Below, piece by piece: positions 1 to 5,267 of a stretch of DNA of 6,177 bases. A program made the position numbers and the translations under genes. The stretch is taken from assembly GCA_903889605.1 (NCBI GenBank), contig CAISYK010000544.1, positions 1-6,177 of the forward strand, written 5' to 3'. The DNA comes from an uncultured Bacteroidota bacterium (GTDB lineage Bacteria > Bacteroidota > Bacteroidia > 2-12-FULL-35-15). Every line of letters starts with the position of its first letter. The first letter of the stretch is position 1. Below the pieces are notes generated by a model. The model was not told the DNA's origin and searched no databases. It saw only the letters and a list, made by a program, of their open reading frames with translations.

Positions 1-35
1 AAACAGCAAACAAAATTTTGTTTGCTGTTTTTTTT
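1..35 (+). terminator. Intrinsic terminator of an upstream gene
   Basis: Bases 1-15 are exactly complementary to bases 16-30, giving a perfect 30-bp palindrome that can fold into a 13-bp stem with an AATT loop. The downstream arm merges into a run of eight T (28-35). Hairpin plus T-tract is the standard Rho-independent terminator. No gene lies before it in the window, so it most likely ends a rightward gene just outside. The perfect symmetry could also serve a leftward transcript, but the bases that would show a T-tract on the other strand are beyond the edge. Confidence 0.85.
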
Positions 36-43
36 AACCCTTT

Positions 44-69
44 AAACAGACGTCTTTAGACGTTTGTTT
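44..69. promoter_or_regulatory. Strong hairpin/dyad just upstream of the ATPase gene
   Basis: AAACAGACGTC (44-54) pairs with GACGTTTGTTT (59-69) around a TTTA loop, forming an 11-bp stem with a single G-T wobble. It ends 23 bases before the ATG at 93. No clean T-tract follows, so it is a weaker terminator candidate than the palindrome at 1-30. It may be a 5'-leader hairpin or an operator. The same GACGTC core recurs three times inside the following gene, at 387-392, 849-854 and 858-863. Function is unproven. Confidence 0.4.
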
Positions 70-92
70 TGTATAAAAACTACAAAAATAAA

Positions 93-1511
93 ATGGAAGA
101 AAAAAAATGTCAGTATTGCAAAGAGGAAATCTCAGGCAAAAGAGATGATGCAAAATTTTGCAGCAATACCTGTAAAGCCAAACATTGGGAAGAAAAGAAA
201 CTTTCCATTTCAGGGAAAGAAGAAAAAAATATTGCCAATCTGCTCAGAGGTGTGTTGAATGGTGCTGATAATGCAAATGCTGTCCCCGAAGAAACTATTC
301 AGCTGGAACAAACTTTTAAAACAGTAGAACTACAATCAGTTAACCTTGCCCGTCTGTTTCTTGATAGTCAATTTAGAGATCTGACAGACGTCAGAAAGCA
401 GACAGATAAAGAGGTTTATGAACTTCAAGCTAAATTGAAACAAGTAACATCTTTGAATGGTAATGGATGGATAGTTTTTTTAACAGGAGCCGGAGCATTA
501 GTGGGAAATAAATCTGCCAAAAAGAAAACAGAGGGAACTATACTTGGAGGAACATTTGGTTTAATAACAGGTATGGTTGTTCAGGGTGTTACAAAAAATA
601 GCAGGGAAGAAGATAAAAAACGGCAGGTAAATAAGCTACAGCAGGAAATTCAAAGCAGAACAACATTTATTCAGGATACTGATAAGGCATTAAAAATTTT
701 GGATGAACAAATAAAAACAACACCTCGTTATCGTACAACTCAAAAACAGATACCTATTATAACTCAAAAAGCGATAGAAAATAACAACTCTTCCAATTTA
801 TTATCAACTAAACTCGAAATGTTAAAACCCTTAACAGGACTGAAAAGAGACGTCTCTGACGTCTCTTTGACGAATATAAATTCCGATAAAATAATCAGCA
901 GCCAGCATTTAAAAAAAATGGAATTTAAAGCATTGAACTTTCAAGGAAAATGGAACGTGCTTTTTGGTTTCCCTTCCACTAATTTTCATTGCGTGATACA
1001 TGGAATGTCAGGCGAAGGCAAAAGTACTTTTGCGATTCAATTTGCCAAGTATCTTGCCGACAGCTTTGGCAGAGTTATTTATATCAGCGGTGAAGAAGGC
1101 TTTTCAAAAACATTCAAAGACAAATTTTCAAACAATAATGCGGAATCAAAATTTTTGGATGTGGCTGATTTAAGAACATTTGATGATATTAATCGGGAAG
1201 TACCGCCGGAATCCTACAACTTTATTTTTATTGACAGTCTTGACAACATGAAAATTGATGCAGATAAAATGAAGAAAATACGTGAGCGGTATAAAAATTC
1301 TGCGCTCATAACAATTTCCCAATCCACTAAAGAGGGAAAGATGCGCGGCTCGTATGAGATAGTCCACGACTGCGATATAGCGGTTAAAGTTGAAAGCGGT
1401 ATTGCCGCCACAACTAAAAATCGTTTTAAAGAAAAAGGAATGACGATGAATGTATTTGAGGATAAAAATAATAATCCTGTCAAAACAAGCAGGGATTCTT
1501 TCATGCTTTAA
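93..1511 (+). CDS. Zinc-ribbon, coiled-coil, RadA/RecA-like ATPase protein
   Basis: This 472-residue protein joins several modules. Residues 6-27 form a CX2C-X13-CX3C zinc ribbon (C6, C9, C23, C27), like the short zinc-binding segments common in Bacteroidota accessory proteins. Next come charged, heptad-like helices (about 60-120), a glycine-rich hydrophobic stretch (about 125-166, GWIVFLTGAGALVG then GTILGGTFGLITGMVV) that could be a membrane hairpin or glycine zipper, and a second coiled coil (about 170-215). After a polar linker, residues 280-472 are a P-loop ATPase: Walker A GMSGEGKST (304-312), Walker B FIFID (377-381), and TKNRF (441-445), which resembles the KNRFG motif of RadA. RadA-type ATPases act in recombination and DnaB-type ones as helicases; which applies here is unknown. 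ATG 93 was chosen over TTG 69 because it directly precedes the zinc ribbon and follows an A-rich leader. The fusion is unusual. The ATPase call is firm and the role is not. Confidence 0.85.
   Translation: MEEKKCQYCKEEISGKRDDAKFCSNTCKAKHWEEKKLSISGKEEKNIANLLRGVLNGADNANAVPEETIQLEQTFKTVELQSVNLARLFLDSQFRDLTDVRKQTDKEVYELQAKLKQVTSLNGNGWIVFLTGAGALVGNKSAKKKTEGTILGGTFGLITGMVVQGVTKNSREEDKKRQVNKLQQEIQSRTTFIQDTDKALKILDEQIKTTPRYRTTQKQIPIITQKAIENNNSSNLLSTKLEMLKPLTGLKRDVSDVSLTNINSDKIISSQHLKKMEFKALNFQGKWNVLFGFPSTNFHCVIHGMSGEGKSTFAIQFAKYLADSFGRVIYISGEEGFSKTFKDKFSNNNAESKFLDVADLRTFDDINREVPPESYNFIFIDSLDNMKIDADKMKKIRERYKNSALITISQSTKEGKMRGSYEIVHDCDIAVKVESGIAATTKNRFKEKGMTMNVFEDKNNNPVKTSRDSFML
846..866. repeat. 9-bp tandem repeat GACGTCTCT overlapping a 12-bp palindrome
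   Basis: GACGTCTCT occurs twice back to back (849-857 and 858-866), and bases 846-857 are the perfect palindrome AGAGACGTCTCT. The repeat is in frame and encodes the doubled tripeptide DVS-DVS in the linker before the ATPase domain. It may be simple tandem slippage, or a protein-binding site related to the dyad at 44-69, with which it shares AGACGTCT. Confidence 0.6.
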
Positions 1512-1580
1512 ATAGTCCGGCAGTTTATGATAACATCTCTCTATTTTTAGTTATTTTGCAACGTAATTCCATATCCAATA

Positions 1581-2900
1581 ATGTTAAAAAAAGAAAATCA
1601 AAATACAGAATACAAGCAGTCTTGGCGGGATGAGTTCCTGAAGCCAGTTTGTGCATTTGCAAATACGGAGGGAGGGACACTTTATATTGGTATAAATGAT
1701 AAAGGGCAAGTTGTAGGAGTTGAAAATGCAAGCAAACTCCTGACAGATATTCCTAACAAAATTACGGATATGCTTCGTGTTGTTGCCGGAGTAAATCTTA
1801 AAAGTGAGAATAATAAAGAGTATATCGTTATAAAAATAAAAGCCTATGAAGCTCCTGTTTCTTTCAAAGGGAAATATTATATCCGCTCTGGAAGCACCAC
1901 GCAAGAACTAAATGGAGCAGCACTTCAGAATTTTCTTTTGCAAAAAAATGGAATATCGTGGGAATCTGTTGTGGAAGAAAGAGCCTCTCTAAAAGATATT
2001 GACCTTAATACCATTGCTAAATTTAAAGAGCTTGCAGCAAAAAGATTTCCGGCTGCTGCTAAAGAAAAATCTGCTGCCAGTCTTTTGGAAAAACTTCATT
2101 TACTTAACAAGGGCAAGTTAACACGCGCTGCAATATTACTTTTCGGGAAAGACCCTCGAAAGTTTTACATAAGTTCATACATCAAAGTCGGACGATTTAA
2201 GGATGATGCAACGCTGCTAAGTATGGATGATATATATGGCAATCTCTTTCAACAGGCAGAAGAGGTAATAGAAGTGCTAAAGAAAAAATATCTGCAAGCC
2301 GAAATAAAAATCGAAAAATTGCACAGGGAAGAGGAACTTGAATATCCCGAACCCGCATTACGTGAAGCCATTGTAAATGCTATTGTACACAAGGATTATT
2401 CTGCCGTACATACACAATTGAAAATATATCCCGACCATCTTTCTCTTTGGAACAATGGTGAACTCACTCAAAAATTAACTTTAGAAAAGCTGAAGAAAAC
2501 ACACTCCTCTTACCCGAGGAACGAGCTGATTGCAGATGTTTTTTATAAAGCTGCCTACATCGAGGCATGGGGGCACGGAACAGTAAAAATGATGGAAGAA
2601 TGTAAAAAGGCAGGCTTGCCTGAACCTCTTTATGAAGAAGAATCGGGAGGGATGCTCATTACTTTTAGAAAGGATATTTACACGGAAGAAAATCTTCTGA
2701 AAATGGGACTGAATGATAGGCAGGTAAAAGCAATAACGTATGTTAAGAAAAATGGAAGTATTGTTAATTCTATCTATCAGAGTATTAATAGTACTACAAA
2801 AAAAACAGCTTCAAGAGATTTGGCTGATTTGATTTTTAAAAAATTATTTGAAAATAAGGGTGGGACTACAAAGAGTGCTGTTTATGTACTGAAAAAATGA
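1581..2900 (+). CDS. AlbA_2 (Schlafen-type) / HATPase_c_4 / winged-helix protein, COG2865-like
   Basis: This 439-residue protein has the layout of the family often labelled 'ATP-dependent DNA helicase RecG-related' or 'putative transcriptional regulator'; no helicase motifs are visible. The AlbA_2 domain covers about residues 5-120, with the signature TEYKQSW (9-15) and AFANTEGGTLYIGI (25-38). A GHKL/HATPase_c_4 region follows at about 250-365: its N-box is REAIVNAIVHKDY (261-273) and a glycine motif is WGHG (330-333). Residues about 376-437 look like a winged helix, ending in the usual xxTTKSAVYVLK strand. Family members are thought to bind DNA and ATP and often sit in accessory regions; the cellular role is poorly known. 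The start fits the usual short N-terminus before the ExK signature. The 69-bp gap before it holds only a weak -7 match (TATTTTTA, 1542-1549) and no hairpin. Odd: a run of six A precedes the stop, and GGGACAT repeats begin directly after it. Confidence 0.88.
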   Translation: MLKKENQNTEYKQSWRDEFLKPVCAFANTEGGTLYIGINDKGQVVGVENASKLLTDIPNKITDMLRVVAGVNLKSENNKEYIVIKIKAYEAPVSFKGKYYIRSGSTTQELNGAALQNFLLQKNGISWESVVEERASLKDIDLNTIAKFKELAAKRFPAAAKEKSAASLLEKLHLLNKGKLTRAAILLFGKDPRKFYISSYIKVGRFKDDATLLSMDDIYGNLFQQAEEVIEVLKKKYLQAEIKIEKLHREEELEYPEPALREAIVNAIVHKDYSAVHTQLKIYPDHLSLWNNGELTQKLTLEKLKKTHSSYPRNELIADVFYKAAYIEAWGHGTVKMMEECKKAGLPEPLYEEESGGMLITFRKDIYTEENLLKMGLNDRQVKAITYVKKNGSIVNSIYQSINSTTKKTASRDLADLIFKKLFENKGGTTKSAVYVLKK

Positions 2901-2902
2901 TT

Positions 2903-2951
2903 GGGACATTATTGGGACATTTGGGACAAAATAGAGACATCATTGGGACGT
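2903..2951. repeat. Five GGGACAT-like direct repeats after the stop codon
   Basis: Cores lie at 2903-2909 (GGGACAT), 2914-2920 (GGGACAT), 2923-2929 (GGGACAA), 2934-2940 (GAGACAT) and 2945-2951 (GGGACGT). Start-to-start spacing is 11, 9, 11 and 11 bases, close to one helical turn, and most copies are preceded by TT. They may be a DNA-binding array, or the remains of a repeat-encoding tail of the preceding gene: the -1 frame from 2897 reads IGTLLGHLGQNRDIIGTFT before a TGA at 2957-2959. I recall short repeats near the C-terminus of some COG2865-type proteins but cannot verify that here. Confidence 0.6.
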
Positions 2952-2959
2952 TTACCTGA

Positions 2960-3112
2960 AAGGTCATCCAGTCAAGTGAGAGAACAAAAAAAGCCTCCAA
3001 AAAATTACAACATGTTAATGAAAATCAGTTTAAAATAGTAATATTTTCTGAATTACCCGACATTAAAACAATTGATGAATCAATAAAGTTTATTATAAAA
3101 CCAGTAATATAA
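2960..3112 (+). other. Start-less open frame between genes 2 and 3
   Basis: From just after the TGA at 2957-2959 a frame stays open for 50 codons to the TAA at 3110-3112, three bases before the WYL gene. It has no ATG, GTG or TTG, so it is not called as a gene. Its second half (ENQFKIVIFSELPDIKTIDE and a following Lys/Ile-rich stretch) has a protein-like mix of residues, so it may be the tail of a decayed gene. Chance opening in AT-rich DNA is equally possible. Nothing else is seen between 2960 and 3115: no terminator hairpin and no clear TAnnTTTG promoter element. Confidence 0.15.
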
Positions 3113-3115
3113 TCT

Positions 3116-4015
3116 ATGTCCAGTCAAGGAACCATAAGAAGATTTACACTCATAATTGAGAAAATTAAATTTCGTAAATGTCCATCCTTTAGTGAGCTTA
3201 AAGATTATTTGAATGAACATAGTTTTGAAATTTCAAGTAGAACATTGCAAAGAGATATTGAGCAAATAAGGGTCGAGTTTGGCATAGAAATAAAATATGA
3301 CCGTACGAAAAACGGGTATTATATCGATGAAAATCTAAGTAATAATCTCGATTCATTTTTTAGATTTTTAGAATTAGTTTCTACTGCTGATATGTTGACG
3401 CAAAGTTTAAGAGAAGGGAAAAACGCGTTGGGTTTCATAAGCTTTGAATCAGATGGGAACCTAAAAGGCATTGAACATCTTAAATCCATTCTTTTTGCAA
3501 TAAAAAATCGAAGGAAAATTTCTTTTACGCATTATAATTATTGGACGGGAAAACAAAATCAATACCTTATAAATCCATACCTGCTTAAAGAATATCAAAA
3601 CAGATGGTATGTAGTTGGTAAAATTGATTCTGAACAGTACAGGACTTTTGGGATTGATAGAATCGAAAATCTTGAAATCAAAACAGAAGTTTTTAAACTC
3701 CTTAAAACAGAATACCCCTTACGACTTTTTGAAAATATAGTAGGTTTAACGTATTCTGATGGGAAGATAGAAGAGGTCGTTCTTTCTTTTAATCCAATAC
3801 AGGGGAAATATATTAAATCCCTACCGCTTCATAAATCACAGCAGATAATAAAAGACGATAAAACAGCTACGGTAATTAGCCTGCAAGTCATTCCCAATTT
3901 TGAACTCCAACAAAAAATTCTCATGTTGGGAGATGCTGTTAAGGTTATTAAACCAAAATGGCTTGCCAATGAAATTAAGGCTACACTTCGTCTTGCTTTA
4001 AAGCAATATTCCTGA
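3116..4015 (+). CDS. WYL-domain transcriptional regulator
   Basis: A 299-residue DNA-binding protein. Residues about 5-70 form an N-terminal winged helix-turn-helix, with SSRTLQRDIEQIR as the recognition-helix region and GYYID closing the wing. The WYL domain spans about 125-190: RRKISFTHYNYW (132-143), INPYLLKEYQNRWYVVG (W164, Y165, V166, so W-Y-V in place of the name-giving W-Y-L) and TFGIDRI (177-183). The remainder (about 205-299) fits the C-terminal WCX-type extension that oligomerises or senses ligand. WYL regulators bind nucleic-acid-related ligands and commonly repress phage-defence operons, as BrxR does for BREX and CapW for CBASS. Genes 4 and 5 follow after a 117-bp gap carrying an operator-like dyad, so this protein probably controls them; that is inference. 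There is no Shine-Dalgarno sequence before the ATG, as expected in Bacteroidota. Length is normal, with no sign of truncation. Confidence 0.92.
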   Translation: MSSQGTIRRFTLIIEKIKFRKCPSFSELKDYLNEHSFEISSRTLQRDIEQIRVEFGIEIKYDRTKNGYYIDENLSNNLDSFFRFLELVSTADMLTQSLREGKNALGFISFESDGNLKGIEHLKSILFAIKNRRKISFTHYNYWTGKQNQYLINPYLLKEYQNRWYVVGKIDSEQYRTFGIDRIENLEIKTEVFKLLKTEYPLRLFENIVGLTYSDGKIEEVVLSFNPIQGKYIKSLPLHKSQQIIKDDKTATVISLQVIPNFELQQKILMLGDAVKVIKPKWLANEIKATLRLALKQYS

Positions 4016-4033
4016 AATTTCATTTAATTTTTC

Positions 4034-4056
4034 ATTACGTCATACTTTGGCGTAAT
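4034..4056. promoter_or_regulatory. Inverted repeat, candidate operator for the WYL regulator
   Basis: ATTACGTCA (4034-4042) and TGGCGTAAT (4048-4056) are inverted copies (8 of 9 positions, the ninth a G-T pair) separated by five bases. The dyad begins 19 bases after the WYL stop codon and ends 7 bases before the putative -7 element at 4064, so a bound dimer would cover the -33 region. It lacks a following T-tract, which argues against an intrinsic terminator. Binding by the WYL protein is inferred from position alone. Confidence 0.45.
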
Positions 4057-4063
4057 TAAGATT

Positions 4064-4071
4064 TACATTTG
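4064..4071 (+). promoter_or_regulatory. Putative Bacteroidota -7 promoter element for genes 4-5
   Basis: TACATTTG matches the TAnnTTTG -7 consensus of Bacteroidota promoters exactly and is the only perfect match I noticed in a gene gap. The nearest upstream TTTG (4046-4049) leaves 14 bases between elements, shorter than the usual spacing of about 17-21, so the -33 side is weak. A start of transcription near 4077 would give a leader of about 55 bases before the ATG at 4133. Confidence 0.4.
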
Positions 4072-4076
4072 TGATT

Positions 4077-4091
4077 ATTCTTTATAAGAAT
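4077..4091 (+). promoter_or_regulatory. Small inverted repeat near the predicted transcription start
   Basis: ATTCTT and AAGAAT form a perfect 6+3+6 inverted repeat just downstream of the putative -7 element. It could be a second protein site or a weak leader hairpin. Being all but two bases A/T, it may also be chance. Confidence 0.2.
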
Positions 4092-4132
4092 CTAATACAG
4101 TTTAAAATAATATAACAAAACAAGAACCCATT

Positions 4133-5266
4133 ATGTATTTTTTAACTGAAAAAGACCCCAACTATACAATAAAAGGTTCAAGAGATCCTTTAGGTTTTCA
4201 AGTTATTTGGCAGGCAGCCGGTAGGAAATTAATACCGCATCTTTCTACTGTTTCTAATAATATTGTCGATTTTCAAATCATTTGTTTGGCTTACACAATT
4301 AAAAAAGAACTAAATATTGAGGACAAAGATTTTGAACCTTTTTTTATTCGCTTTGAACAAATGATGGCTTATACAAGGTTTAAAAATAAGTCAGATAAAG
4401 AACGCGGTTTTAATGGTGTAGATAAAGTGAGAAAAATAATGACAACAATGCCTTCTTCTATAAAAGTATCTACTGAAGACCAAATCTTGTCTAATCAAAA
4501 AGCATACGGTATTTGGGGTAAATACAACAGACCATTCACAGATATGCACATAACAAAGCTCAATACATTTGATGCTATTTATTCAGAAAAATTTAAATCT
4601 AATACTACATTAAATAAACAGGTTAATTCAATTTTAAAGAAAGAAACCAGATTGAAGATGGATCTTCTTGAATCGTTTGGTGCTGCTCTTGAAAAACCTT
4701 TATTAGAAGAAAAAGAATTGTTTATTAAAACGGTTTTACAAGATACCTGTAATCAAGAATTGCTTTTAATATTCAATAAAAATCAGGATTGGAAAAAATT
4801 GTCCTTTTACGAACTCATTGATTATTTAATCAAAAACAGCACAAATGAAAATTTTAAAGCAATTTTGCGCTATATCATTCAAAACGAAAAAACTATCAGT
4901 CCTCTAAATCGTATTTTTCGGTACTTGCAAACAAAATCATACTGGAAAAATGAAGATATTGAACAGGATGATTTTATTTCAAATTGTCGAAATGCTATTG
5001 ATACAACTGGTTTTGATGACACTTTGCGTTCATTGGCTTTACTTCATAGCGCAACAAATTTGGATTTAGTGAAAGGCATAGTAATACGAAATGAAACGAT
5101 ATGCAACTCAAGAAATTCATCGCCTTGGATGGAGCTAACTGAGAAGGGAGTGGATGTGAATCATTTTGAAGGTGCATTATACAACTTAGATTATCAGCCG
5201 GAAGTGAATAATGACAACACTTATTTTTTATGGAGCTTTATATCGTTATACAATCAATTGAATTAA
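4133..5266 (+). CDS. Uncharacterised protein, partner of the PLD-fold nuclease
   Basis: I do not recognise this 377-residue protein. It appears soluble and mostly helical, with no signal peptide, membrane segment, P-loop, zinc-binding cysteine set or familiar nuclease motif. The N-terminal third is dense in Gly, Pro, Trp and aromatic residues and looks the most constrained: YTIKGSRDPLGFQVIWQ (11-27), FIRFEQMMAYTRF (71-83), GFNGVDKVRK (92-101) and YGIWGKYNRPF (125-135). The rest is Lys/Glu/Leu-rich helices, plausible for a scaffold or for binding DNA or protein. The ATG at 4133 follows an A-rich leader and keeps the constrained N-terminus intact. The stop (5264-5266) is one base from the GTG of the next gene, so the two are surely one operon and probably partners. 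Upstream are a TAnnTTTG element and a dyad that may place it under the WYL regulator. No frameshift or decay is visible. A role as specificity or sensor subunit of a defence complex is a guess. Confidence 0.85.
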   Translation: MYFLTEKDPNYTIKGSRDPLGFQVIWQAAGRKLIPHLSTVSNNIVDFQIICLAYTIKKELNIEDKDFEPFFIRFEQMMAYTRFKNKSDKERGFNGVDKVRKIMTTMPSSIKVSTEDQILSNQKAYGIWGKYNRPFTDMHITKLNTFDAIYSEKFKSNTTLNKQVNSILKKETRLKMDLLESFGAALEKPLLEEKELFIKTVLQDTCNQELLLIFNKNQDWKKLSFYELIDYLIKNSTNENFKAILRYIIQNEKTISPLNRIFRYLQTKSYWKNEDIEQDDFISNCRNAIDTTGFDDTLRSLALLHSATNLDLVKGIVIRNETICNSRNSSPWMELTEKGVDVNHFEGALYNLDYQPEVNNDNTYFLWSFISLYNQLN

Positions 5267-5267
5267 C

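Noticed and set aside
64..258. 64-residue open frame starting near the first gene
   Set aside because: It overlaps the zinc-ribbon coding region in another frame and is Lys-rich nonsense; the frame from 93 carries recognisable motifs.
1170..1904. Several reverse-strand open frames of 65-106 residues
   Set aside because: They lie opposite the Walker B region of the ATPase or the AlbA_2 domain, have no motifs of their own, and are shadows of the forward genes.
1581..2900. Calling gene 2 a RecG helicase
   Set aside because: Despite the common database label, no helicase motifs or P-loop are present; the domains are AlbA_2, HATPase_c_4-like and a winged helix.
2901..2951. GGGACAT repeats as a CRISPR array
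   Set aside because: Units are 7 bases with 2-4 base gaps; no spacer-length intervals and no cas genes are present.
3082..3094. AATAAA-G-TTTATT inverted repeat before the WYL gene as an operator
   Set aside because: It is perfect but wholly A/T apart from the central G, which arises easily by chance in such AT-rich DNA.
3829..4023. Reverse-strand 64-residue open frame at the end of the WYL gene
   Set aside because: It is antisense to the clear WYL C-terminal region and has no plausible leader or motif.
4034..4056. Dyad after the WYL gene as an intrinsic terminator
   Set aside because: The stem is followed by TAAGATTT rather than a T-tract; an operator is the better reading, though some attenuation is not excluded.
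4995..5177. Reverse-strand 60-residue open frame within gene 4
   Set aside because: It is antisense to a continuous coding region, with no recognisable content.
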